Shown: piece after piece, positions 14,600 through 22,093 of the stretch | How the letters are laid out: every line of letters starts with the position of its first letter | Numbering within the stretch: position 1 is the stretch's first letter | NCBI GenBank assembly: GCA_017621655.1 | Contig: JAGASS010000055.1 | Location: forward strand, 1-32,576 | Source: Clostridia bacterium | GTDB lineage: Bacteria; Bacillota; Clostridia; Oscillospirales; CAG-272 | Direction: 5' to 3' | Length of the DNA: 32,576 bases | Program-made: the position numbers and the translations under genes | Notes under the pieces: generated by a model | What the model saw: the letters and a program-made list of their open reading frames with translations, nothing else | Told to the model about the DNA's origin: nothing | Databases searched by the model: none

Positions 14600-15846
14600 A
14601 ATACGGACTTATAGGCGAAAAACTCACACATAGCTTTTCCCCCGAGATCCACAAAAAATTAGGCGACTACCCTTACGAGCTTGTAGAGCTTAATAAGGAA
14701 CAGATCGGCGCATTTATGACCGAAAAGGATTTTTCGGCTATAAACGTAACGATCCCCTATAAAAAGGATGTCATTCCCTACCTTGACGAAATAAGCGACG
14801 AGGCAAAAAAAATAGGCGCGGTCAATACCGTCGTAAACCGCAACGGAAAGCTTTACGGCTACAATACCGATTACATAGGTATGTCGCGTCTCATCATGCG
14901 CGTAACAGACGGCAAAAAACTCAGCGGTAAGGTGCTCATTCTTGGAACGGGCGGCACGGCAGTCACTGCAAAGGTCGTTGCGCACGACCTAGGCGCTGAC
15001 GAAATAATTACAGTCAGCCGTACTAAAACCGAAGAGACGGTTACCTACTCAGAGGCAGTCGAGCTTCACTCCGACGCGTCGTTTATCATAAACTGCACGC
15101 CCGTCGGAATGTACCCGAACGATTTTGAAAGCCCGATAGACCTGACGCCCTTCACTCAGCTTTCGGGCGTAATCGACGCAATATATAATCCCCTCCGCAC
15201 GCCTCTTATCCGTCAGGCAAAGAAGCTATGTATACCTGCCGAGGGCGGTCTTTATATGCTCGTTTCTCAGGCAGTTGCCGCTTACGGATATTTCTTCGAC
15301 ACCGAAGCGCCGACAGAGCTTTGCGACCGTATATATAACGAGGTTCTTCTCGAAAAGGAGAATATCGTCCTCGTCGGTATGCCGTCCTGCGGAAAATCGA
15401 GCATAGGCAAGGCGCTCTCCGTCACGCTTCGCCGTCACTTCTACGACAGTGACGAGCCGATAGCAGAGGACGCGAATATGTCTATCCCCGAAATTTTCCT
15501 GCGCTACGGAGAGACGCATTTCCGCTATCTCGAAACGAAATCAATAAAGAAGCTGTCAAGCGGTATCTGGAACGCTGTCATCGCAACGGGCGGAGGCGCT
15601 GTCATTCGTGAGGAAAACGTCGATATGCTGAAGGCAAACGGACGCCTTATTTTCATAGACCGATCCCTAAACAACCTTACCCCGACTCCCGACCGTCCTC
15701 TTTCCGGCGATATAGATTCACTTCGCCGCCGATACGAGGACAGATATCCGATATATACGTCGGTCTGTGATGACGTTGTAGACGGCAACGGAACCGTTGC
15801 CGAGGTCGCATCAAGTATAATCAAGCTCCTGAAAGACAAACAATGA
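14596..15846 (+). CDS. aroE-aroK: Shikimate dehydrogenase - shikimate kinase fusion
   Basis: One 416-residue frame holds two enzymes. Residues 1-250 are AroE: HSFSP (12-16) for shikimate binding, NVTIPYKK with the catalytic Lys (56), NTDYIG with Asp92, the NADP loop GTGGTA (117-122), NCTPVGM and Gln225. Residues 256-416 are AroK: P-loop GMPSCGKSS (261-269), DSD (284-286), ATGGGAV (330-336) and the RPL lid motif (367-369). There is no linker to speak of. These are successive steps, so shikimate could pass between sites, though that is inference. The gene overlaps aroC before it and aroA after it by 4 bases each. Confidence 0.96.
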   Translation: MKYGLIGEKLTHSFSPEIHKKLGDYPYELVELNKEQIGAFMTEKDFSAINVTIPYKKDVIPYLDEISDEAKKIGAVNTVVNRNGKLYGYNTDYIGMSRLIMRVTDGKKLSGKVLILGTGGTAVTAKVVAHDLGADEIITVSRTKTEETVTYSEAVELHSDASFIINCTPVGMYPNDFESPIDLTPFTQLSGVIDAIYNPLRTPLIRQAKKLCIPAEGGLYMLVSQAVAAYGYFFDTEAPTELCDRIYNEVLLEKENIVLVGMPSCGKSSIGKALSVTLRRHFYDSDEPIAEDANMSIPEIFLRYGETHFRYLETKSIKKLSSGIWNAVIATGGGAVIREENVDMLKANGRLIFIDRSLNNLTPTPDRPLSGDIDSLRRRYEDRYPIYTSVCDDVVDGNGTVAEVASSIIKLLKDKQ

Positions 15847-17033
15847 AAATACAGATAGAAAAAACAACCTACTCGGGTGAGATCACCGCGCCGCCCTCAA
15901 AAAGCGCCGCACACAGACGGCTCATCTGCGCGGCCCTCGCGAACGGAAAAAGCGTCATTCACGGCATTTCCGAATCGGAGGATATGAAGGCGACCATCGA
16001 CTGTATTAAGGCGCTCGGCGCGACGGTCGAAAAGGACGGCGATACAGTGACCGTCATCGGATGCGATCCGAAAAACCGCGAAAAAGCAACCCTTAACTGC
16101 CGTGAAAGCGGAAGCACGCTCCGCTTCTTCGTTCCGATATGTCTGCTTTCCGACAAGGAAGCGACTCTGAACGGAAGCGAGCGTCTGATGTCGCGCCCCC
16201 TCGAGCCGTATGAAGAAATCTGCGTCGCTCAGGGAATGGACTATATCCTGACAGAAAAGGACTTGACCGTCAAAGGACCGATAACAAGCGGACACTTCCG
16301 CCTGCGCGGCGATGTGTCGAGCCAATTTATCAGCGGACTTATGTTCGCACTTCCCCTCTGCGACGGCTTCAGCGTAATTGAGCTGATACCGCCCGTTATG
16401 TCGGCGTCCTATATCGCAATGACAGTCGAAGCGCTAAAGGAATTCGGTGTCCGCGTCGAGGTCACAGATGACGACAGAATAATAATTCCAGGCGGTCAAA
16501 AATATAAGCCGACAGAAACCACAGTCGAGGGCGACTGGTCAAACGCCGCCTTCTTTCTCGCGCTGAACACACTCGGCTCGGACATCGAAATAAACGGTCT
16601 GCGCCGTCATTCGCTCCAGGGCGATGAGGTGATAATAAAGCTTCTCGGTAAGCTCTCACGCACCTGCCCGACTATAGACGTATCCGATTGCCCCGACCTC
16701 GCCCCTATCCTTATGGCGACGGCATCGGCTCTTAACGGCGTCCGCCTCATAAATACAGACCGCCTGAAGATCAAAGAATCTGACCGCGGCGAAGCAATGG
16801 CAACCGAGCTTCGTAAGCTCGGCGTTACAGTTACCGTCGGCGATAACGAAATAACGGTCACCGCCCCAGATTCGCTTACCGCACCGAAAGAACCCCTCCT
16901 TGGACATAACGATCATAGAATTGTTATGGCATCCGCCGTCATTCTTTCCCTTGTCGGCGGCGAGATCGACGGCTGCGAGGCGGTAAGTAAATCCTTCCCC
17001 GATTTCTTTGAGATTCTCAACTCATTAAAATAA
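15843..17033 (+). CDS. aroA: EPSP synthase (3-phosphoshikimate 1-carboxyvinyltransferase)
   Basis: The 396-residue product is somewhat shorter than the usual 425-440. It shows PPSKSAAHRRLICAAL at the N-terminus, RESGSTLRFF in place of the GNAGTAMRP of plant and enterobacterial enzymes, LRGDVSSQFISGLMFALPL, EGDWSNAAFFLAL, and DHRIVMASAV near the end. The catalytic Lys, Asp and Glu regions (VSDCPDLAPILMATA, LKIKESDRGEAMATEL) are intact. It joins shikimate 3-phosphate and PEP. The start codon overlaps the aroE-aroK stop by 4 bases. Confidence 0.97.
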   Translation: MKIQIEKTTYSGEITAPPSKSAAHRRLICAALANGKSVIHGISESEDMKATIDCIKALGATVEKDGDTVTVIGCDPKNREKATLNCRESGSTLRFFVPICLLSDKEATLNGSERLMSRPLEPYEEICVAQGMDYILTEKDLTVKGPITSGHFRLRGDVSSQFISGLMFALPLCDGFSVIELIPPVMSASYIAMTVEALKEFGVRVEVTDDDRIIIPGGQKYKPTETTVEGDWSNAAFFLALNTLGSDIEINGLRRHSLQGDEVIIKLLGKLSRTCPTIDVSDCPDLAPILMATASALNGVRLINTDRLKIKESDRGEAMATELRKLGVTVTVGDNEITVTAPDSLTAPKEPLLGHNDHRIVMASAVILSLVGGEIDGCEAVSKSFPDFFEILNSLK

Positions 17034-17068
17034 CCGTCAAAAGCACATCAAAATCTCCGCCACACCTT
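17034..17068 (+). other. Short gap after aroA
   Basis: I see no terminator between the aroA stop and the first repeat, so readthrough into tyrA is possible. Confidence 0.4.
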
Positions 17069-17182
17069 GTAGGGGCGACCATTGGTCGCCCGCAAAATGC
17101 GCCGCGGCAGACGGGCGACCAATATCGGGGTTCCCCGAAGCGAGTAAAATGAGCTTTGGGGGTTCCCAATGGTCGCCCCTAC
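17069..17182. repeat. Palindromic repeat pair with a nested insertion
   Basis: The left unit (GGGCGACCATTGGTCGCCC, 17073-17091) is intact. The right unit starts GGGCGACCAAT (17113-17123), is interrupted by 44 bases (17124-17167), then resumes AATGGTCGCCCCTACA (17168-17183). The intact form of the right unit is seen at 8135-8158, so the break point is exact and AAT is duplicated on both sides of the insert. The insert begins ATCGGGGTTCCCC and ends GGGGGTTCCC. Confidence 0.85.
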
Positions 17183-17199
17183 AATAAAACTTCAAAAAG

Positions 17200-17372
17200 C
17201 TTCCTTAACCCGAAAGGGGTATCCAAAGGGGAAAACGTGTGAAAATTTGCGAAGGCAAATTTTCATCGGTTGTCCCCTTGGTGCCGTTCTTTGGTCACCT
17301 TTCTTGGGCAAGCAAGAAAGGTGAGAAAAAAGAAAAATCTTATGATGCGGCGGGAGCAAGCCCCCGCCCTAC
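17200..17372. repeat. Stem-loop-rich repeat before tyrA
   Basis: Three hairpins lie in a row. CCAAAGGGGA pairs with TCCCCTTGG (17223-17281) around a perfect inner hairpin GAAAATTTGC/GCAAATTTTC (17241-17264). TCACCTTTCTTG pairs with CAAGAAAGGTGA (17295-17324). CAAGCCCCCGCCCTAC (17357-17372) matches 13448-13463 exactly. No coding frame is credible. Confidence 0.7.
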
Positions 17373-17410
17373 GAATTACATTCCGCAAACCCACAAATCA
17401 TAGGTAAAAA

Positions 17411-18268
17411 ATGAAACTCACAAAAAACACAAACATTCTAATAATCGGCCTCGGACTTATGGGCGGCTGCTACGCCATCGGCTTAAAGAAAAACGGCTAT
17501 AAAATATCCGCAATAACACGCTCACAGTCCTCTATCGACTACGCACTTGAAAACGGCATAATAGATCAAGGAACAACAAAGATCGACCCCGAGCTTATCG
17601 GAAACGCAGATCTTATCGTCTTCGGTCTCTACCCCGCAGTATTCATCGACTGGATAAAGGAAAATCAGCACCTATTCAAGTCGGGCGCGCTCATTACCGA
17701 CGTAACGGGCGTAAAAACCTCAATAGTCTACGAAATACAAAGCATCCTCCGCCCCGACGTCGAATTCGTCCCAGCGCACCCGATGGCAGGCCGAGAGGTC
17801 TACGGCGTGCAAAACTCCGCGGGCGTAAACGTCTCGGAGGCAAACTTCATCGTCACCCCGACGGATAAAAACACCGAGGAAAATATCGAAACGATAAAAC
17901 AGCTCGGATGCGAGATCGGCTTTGCGCATATCTCGACCTTGACGCCCGAAGCGCACGACGAAATGATCGCGTTCCTATCGCAGCTCGCGCATTGTCTTGC
18001 AGTCGTCCTTATGACCTGTAACGACCTTAATAACCTCGAAGACTATACGGGTAACTCGTTCCGCGACCTGACCCGTATCGCACATATAAACGAAAATATG
18101 TGGAGCGAGCTTTTCATGATGAATAAGGACGCTCTGCTCAACCAGATGAACCTCTTTTCAAAGCAGTTTGATAAGCTGAAAAAACAGCTTGAGGACGGCG
18201 ACACGGACGGCATGAAGGAAATGATGAGAAAGTCGACTGTCCGACGCGATAAATTTGATAAAAAGTAA
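17411..18268 (+). CDS. tyrA: Prephenate dehydrogenase
   Basis: The 285-residue product opens with the NAD-binding IIGLGLMGG (11-19). It then has DVTGVK, the catalytic-region HPMAGRE, a helix with a conserved His (SQLAHCLAVVL) and SFRDLTRIA. It oxidatively decarboxylates prephenate to 4-hydroxyphenylpyruvate, the precursor of Tyr. It ends without an ACT domain, so Tyr feedback must act on the core or elsewhere. The ribosome binding site is weak (AGGT before the ATG). It follows 377 bases of repeats after aroA; DAHP synthase comes next after 30 bases. Confidence 0.95.
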   Translation: MKLTKNTNILIIGLGLMGGCYAIGLKKNGYKISAITRSQSSIDYALENGIIDQGTTKIDPELIGNADLIVFGLYPAVFIDWIKENQHLFKSGALITDVTGVKTSIVYEIQSILRPDVEFVPAHPMAGREVYGVQNSAGVNVSEANFIVTPTDKNTEENIETIKQLGCEIGFAHISTLTPEAHDEMIAFLSQLAHCLAVVLMTCNDLNNLEDYTGNSFRDLTRIAHINENMWSELFMMNKDALLNQMNLFSKQFDKLKKQLEDGDTDGMKEMMRKSTVRRDKFDKK

Positions 18269-18298
18269 CCCCCGCAAATAGAAAGGAAACCCAGCACC

Positions 18299-19327
18299 AT
18301 GAATATGGAATTCTACCGCAAATTACCGATACCGAAGGACATAAAGGAGCAGTACCCCCTTACCTCCGAACTCGCCGCGATCAAAGCGAAAGAGGACGAG
18401 GAGATAAGAAAGGTATTCACGGGCGAGTCGAATAAATTTATGCTCGTAATCGGACCTTGCTCTGCTGACAACGAGGACTCGGTGATCGATTATATATCGC
18501 GTCTTCGTAAGGTACAGGATAAGGTATCCGATAAGATCGTTATCGTACCGAGAATCTATACGAATAAACCGAGAACGACGGGCGAAGGATATAAGGGAAT
18601 GCTCCATCAGCCGAACCCGAACGAGCGCCCCGATATGCTGAAGGGCATAATCGCGATCCGCGCGCTTCACATGAGAGCGCTGAGTGAAACCGGCTTCTCC
18701 TGCGCCGACGAAATGCTCTATCCCGAAAACCACCGTTACCTCTCCGACGTTCTTTCCTACGTGGCGATCGGAGCACGTTCGGTCGAGGACCAGCAGCACC
18801 GTCTCTGCGCAAGCGGACTTGACATTCCCTGCGGAATGAAGAACCCGACGAGTGGTGACATCTCAATAATGCTCAACTCTATCGTTGCCGCACAGCATTC
18901 GCATACCTTCATCTACCGCGGCTGGGAGGTAAAATCCCTCGGTAACCCCTTCGCACACGCGATCCTCCGCGGCTATGTTGACGATCGCGGCGTTTCACAC
19001 CCGAACTATCACTACGAGGACCTCATAAACCTCTACGAAGCATACAGCGCAAAGGGACTAAGTAACACCGCAGTCCTCGTAGATACCAACCACGCAAACT
19101 CGGGCAAAAAGTACCTCGAGCAGATAAGAATAGCAAAAGAGGTGCTTCATTCCTGCCGTCACAACAAGGACGTGCGCTCGATGGTCAAGGGTCTCATGAT
19201 CGAAAGCTACATCGAGGACGGCTGCCAGAAGATCGGCGAAAACGTCTACGGCAAGTCGATAACCGACCCCTGTCTCGGTTGGAATAAGACAGAAAAGCTT
19301 ATTTACGACATCGCTGATTCACTTTAA
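18299..19327 (+). CDS. aroF: DAHP synthase, class I (AroF/AroG/AroH type)
   Basis: The 342-residue product contains LVIGPCSADNED (51-56 is IGPCSA), VPRIYTNKPRTTGEGYKG (83-100) for PEP and E4P binding, GARSVEDQQHRLCASGLDIP, and PCGMKNPTSGD. Metal ligands Cys53, the His in HSHTFI and DTNHANSGK are present. It starts the shikimate pathway from PEP and erythrose 4-phosphate. The N-terminal extension before the barrel is typical of feedback-controlled class I-alpha enzymes, but which amino acid inhibits cannot be told. AAAGGA is 11 bases before the first ATG; a second ATG two codons on is also possible. htpG follows after 14 bases. Confidence 0.97.
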   Translation: MNMEFYRKLPIPKDIKEQYPLTSELAAIKAKEDEEIRKVFTGESNKFMLVIGPCSADNEDSVIDYISRLRKVQDKVSDKIVIVPRIYTNKPRTTGEGYKGMLHQPNPNERPDMLKGIIAIRALHMRALSETGFSCADEMLYPENHRYLSDVLSYVAIGARSVEDQQHRLCASGLDIPCGMKNPTSGDISIMLNSIVAAQHSHTFIYRGWEVKSLGNPFAHAILRGYVDDRGVSHPNYHYEDLINLYEAYSAKGLSNTAVLVDTNHANSGKKYLEQIRIAKEVLHSCRHNKDVRSMVKGLMIESYIEDGCQKIGENVYGKSITDPCLGWNKTEKLIYDIADSL

Positions 19328-19341
19328 GAAAGGACACGACA

Positions 19342-21150
19342 ATGGACGAAATGAAAAAAGGCGGGATCTCGGTCGAGACCGAGCACATCTTCCCAATAAT
19401 CAAAAAATGGCTCTATTCCGATAAAGACATCTTCCTGCGCGAGCTTGTCTCTAACGCCTGCGACGCGGTAACGAAGCTCAAGCGTTTGAATTCCCTCGGA
19501 CACATTTCTCTCGATAACGAAAATTTCCGCATCACCGTCAAGGTCGATAAGGACGAAAAGACCGTAACGGTATCCGATAACGGTATCGGAATGACGGAGG
19601 AGGAGCTTGATAAGTACCTTTGCAATATCGCACTCTCGGGCGCTCTCGATTTCATCAAGAAATACGAGGGCGAGGGAGAGAATAACGGCATAATCGGTCA
19701 CTTTGGTCTCGGCTTCTATTCGGCATTCATGGTCGCGTCAAGCGTCACCGTAAATACGAAATCGTATACCGACGCCCCCGCTGTCCTCTGGGAATGCGGC
19801 GAAAACGGCGAATACACCGTTTCGCCCTCCGATAAGACCGAGCGCGGAACGGATATAATCCTTCACATTGCCGAAAACGAAGAGGAATACCTCTCGGATA
19901 GCAAGCTGAAAAATATCATCGACCGCTACTGCGCCTTCATGCCCGTCGAGATCTATTTCGAGGGCGAAAAGGAAGATGAGGAAAAGAAGCCGGTAAACGA
20001 CACGCTTCCCCTCTGGATGAAAAACCCGTCCGACTGCACCGAGGAAGAATATAACGAGTTTTACCACAAAGTCTTCGGCGACTTCCGCGACCCTCTTTTC
20101 CATATTCATATAAACGCCGATTATCCCCTCAACTTCAAGGGCATACTTTTCTTCCCGAAAATAGGAAGCGAGTACGAAAGCTTGGAGGGACAGGTCAAGC
20201 TCTACTATAACCAGGTCTTCGTCGCCGACAACATCAAGGAAGTTATCCCCGAATTTCTTCTTATGCTCCGCGGCGTGATCGACTGCCCCGAGCTTCCCCT
20301 GAACGTGTCGCGCAGCTACCTGCAAAACAGCACCTACGTAAGTAAGGTCTCGAAGCACATCGTCAAAAAGGTTGCGGACAAGCTTAACTCCCTCTTCAAT
20401 ACCGAAAGAGAAAAATACGAGGGGCTTTGGAACGATATAAAGATATTCGTCGAATACGGCTCGCTTAAGGACGAAAAGTTCTATAGTAGGATCAAGGACA
20501 GCATCGTCTATCCGTTGACAAGCGGCAAGACGGTAACGCTTGACGAGTACCTTGAAAACGCAAAGGAAAAGCACGAAAACACCGTCTACTACTGTACCGA
20601 TAAGGTAGGTCAGGCGCAGTATATCTCGATGCTCGAAAACGAAAATATCGAGATAGCATATCTTGATAAAGGACTCGACAATCAGTTCATCTCGATGGTC
20701 GAGCAGGACAAAAAGGTCAAGTTCTACCGCGTAGACTCTTCACTCGCAGACGCACTCAAGGGCGACGGCGAAACAAGTGAAAACGAAAAGCTGACCGAGC
20801 TGTTCAAAAAGGTAACGGGCGAAAAAACGAAGCTCCGCTTCGAGTCGCTTAAGGGAAATATCCCCGCGATCCTCACCGTTTCCGAGGAAAGCAGACGCTT
20901 CGGTGAGATGATGAAGCTCTACGGCATGGGCGATAATATCCCTGCTCCCGAGGATGAGCTTATCCTCAACACAAGCTCGGATACCCTCTCGCTTCTGGAA
21001 AAGAAATATGAAACCGACCCCGAGGGTGCAGAAAAGACCGCAAAGCAGATCTATATGCTCTCCGCGCTCTCTCAAAGAGGTCTTAGCGCCGACGAGCTGA
21101 AGGAATTTCTGACGCTTTCCTACGAAAGCATAAACGAAGGAATCAAGTAA
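19342..21150 (+). CDS. htpG: Molecular chaperone HtpG (Hsp90)
   Basis: The 602-residue product is full length for bacterial Hsp90. ATP-site motifs are FLRELVSNACDAVTKLK (usually SNASDA), DNGIGM, and GHFGLGFYSAFMV. The middle domain carries NVSRSYLQ (usually NVSREXLQ), and the C-terminal dimerisation domain is present. The first lid segment ALSGALDF departs from the usual AKSGTXXF. It is cytosolic and remodels client proteins with ATP. There is no CIRCE operator or separate promoter in the 14-base gap, so it appears to be transcribed with the aromatic genes. AAAGGA precedes the ATG. Confidence 0.96.
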   Translation: MDEMKKGGISVETEHIFPIIKKWLYSDKDIFLRELVSNACDAVTKLKRLNSLGHISLDNENFRITVKVDKDEKTVTVSDNGIGMTEEELDKYLCNIALSGALDFIKKYEGEGENNGIIGHFGLGFYSAFMVASSVTVNTKSYTDAPAVLWECGENGEYTVSPSDKTERGTDIILHIAENEEEYLSDSKLKNIIDRYCAFMPVEIYFEGEKEDEEKKPVNDTLPLWMKNPSDCTEEEYNEFYHKVFGDFRDPLFHIHINADYPLNFKGILFFPKIGSEYESLEGQVKLYYNQVFVADNIKEVIPEFLLMLRGVIDCPELPLNVSRSYLQNSTYVSKVSKHIVKKVADKLNSLFNTEREKYEGLWNDIKIFVEYGSLKDEKFYSRIKDSIVYPLTSGKTVTLDEYLENAKEKHENTVYYCTDKVGQAQYISMLENENIEIAYLDKGLDNQFISMVEQDKKVKFYRVDSSLADALKGDGETSENEKLTELFKKVTGEKTKLRFESLKGNIPAILTVSEESRRFGEMMKLYGMGDNIPAPEDELILNTSSDTLSLLEKKYETDPEGAEKTAKQIYMLSALSQRGLSADELKEFLTLSYESINEGIK

Positions 21151-22053
21151 GTGTCTGACGCAAAGATAAATTCGGTAACGAAAAGTGCCGAGGAAATAAT
21201 TTCCGAGCGCGTAAAGATGAGCGAAAAAATGCTTTCGCACCTATCGGAGCTAGCCGAGATGCTTTGCGACGAAGCGGACGACGACGAGATATTCTTCCGC
21301 GACGAAGCGTTCATAAAGCGCTTCCGCCTGCTGACAGATACCCCGATCCCAACGTCTTTTGCACCGTTTAACGAAAACGAGATAAAAGCGGAGGAACGCC
21401 TGATCAGTACCGCAGAAAAGGCATTTTTGTGTCTGCTTCTCAGTGAGATACTCGGGATAAAAAGCATAGACGGCGCTGAGACCTTCTTCGACGGCTTTCA
21501 AAAGGCGGAAAACGAAACGGTCTCCTGCGTAAAGAATCACGCAACCGACACCGCGTATCTTTCCTTCGCCTCAAAAATGACCGATCCGAGAGTCAGCTAC
21601 GCTGACGATTTTACCGAGGTCGTAAAAAACGTCTATTACGGAAAGACCGCCTACTGCATTCTTCCGATAGCGGATTCTCATAACGGGCGGCTCGTTGGAA
21701 TCAGCAACCTAGCGCTCAAATACGGGCTGAAGACCGCGCTATGTCATAAGGTCAAAAGCGACGACGATTCATATACCGTCTACGCGCTTCTCCGTAAGGA
21801 CGTTCAGATACCGAACGGCGATAGCGAAACGTATTTTGAATTTTCGGTCAAAAACGAAAACGGACCGGGAGAGATACTGAACGCGGCGGAATGTTGCGGA
21901 ATGAAGACCGTAAGTGTCTCATTCACGCCCGAAAGTAACGGTGAAAACCGAATAATACTAAAGGTATCCGCCTTCGGCTTCTGCGGATTTTTAACCTATT
22001 TGTCACTAAACTACCCCGATTATACCCCGATAGGAATATTCGAGGAAATATAA
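21151..22053 (+). CDS. Unrecognised protein with prephenate-dehydratase-like and ACT-like parts
   Basis: I know no named family for this 300-residue product. Comparison with the PheA of this window shows similarity in two places. RVSYADDFTE...VYYGKTAYCILPIADSHNG (147-179; split by unmatched residues) lines up with RVSFGNFTE...VSGECDCAVLPMENSYAG. Residues 228-275, with FEFSVKNENGPGEILNAAE, line up with the ACT domain segment MFTVRNEAGSLSEAIN. The second dehydratase lobe and the catalytic TTRF are missing, so it is not expected to be an enzyme. A Phe-sensing or partner-binding role is inference. The start is GTG directly after the htpG stop, with GAAGGA inside the htpG end as ribosome binding site. 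Confidence 0.75.
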   Translation: MSDAKINSVTKSAEEIISERVKMSEKMLSHLSELAEMLCDEADDDEIFFRDEAFIKRFRLLTDTPIPTSFAPFNENEIKAEERLISTAEKAFLCLLLSEILGIKSIDGAETFFDGFQKAENETVSCVKNHATDTAYLSFASKMTDPRVSYADDFTEVVKNVYYGKTAYCILPIADSHNGRLVGISNLALKYGLKTALCHKVKSDDDSYTVYALLRKDVQIPNGDSETYFEFSVKNENGPGEILNAAECCGMKTVSVSFTPESNGENRIILKVSAFGFCGFLTYLSLNYPDYTPIGIFEEI

Positions 22054-22060
22054 TAACCCC

Positions 22061-22083
22061 GTCGGCGGAGCCGACAAAAGGAG
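22061..22083 (+). promoter_or_regulatory. Small hairpin and ribosome binding site before the phosphohexomutase
   Basis: GTCGGC-GGA-GCCGAC forms a 6-bp hairpin whose 3' arm directly abuts AAAAGGAG, the ribosome binding site of the next gene. There is no T tract, so it is more likely an mRNA stabiliser or spacer than a terminator. Confidence 0.4.
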
Positions 22084-22093
22084 ATAATAACCA

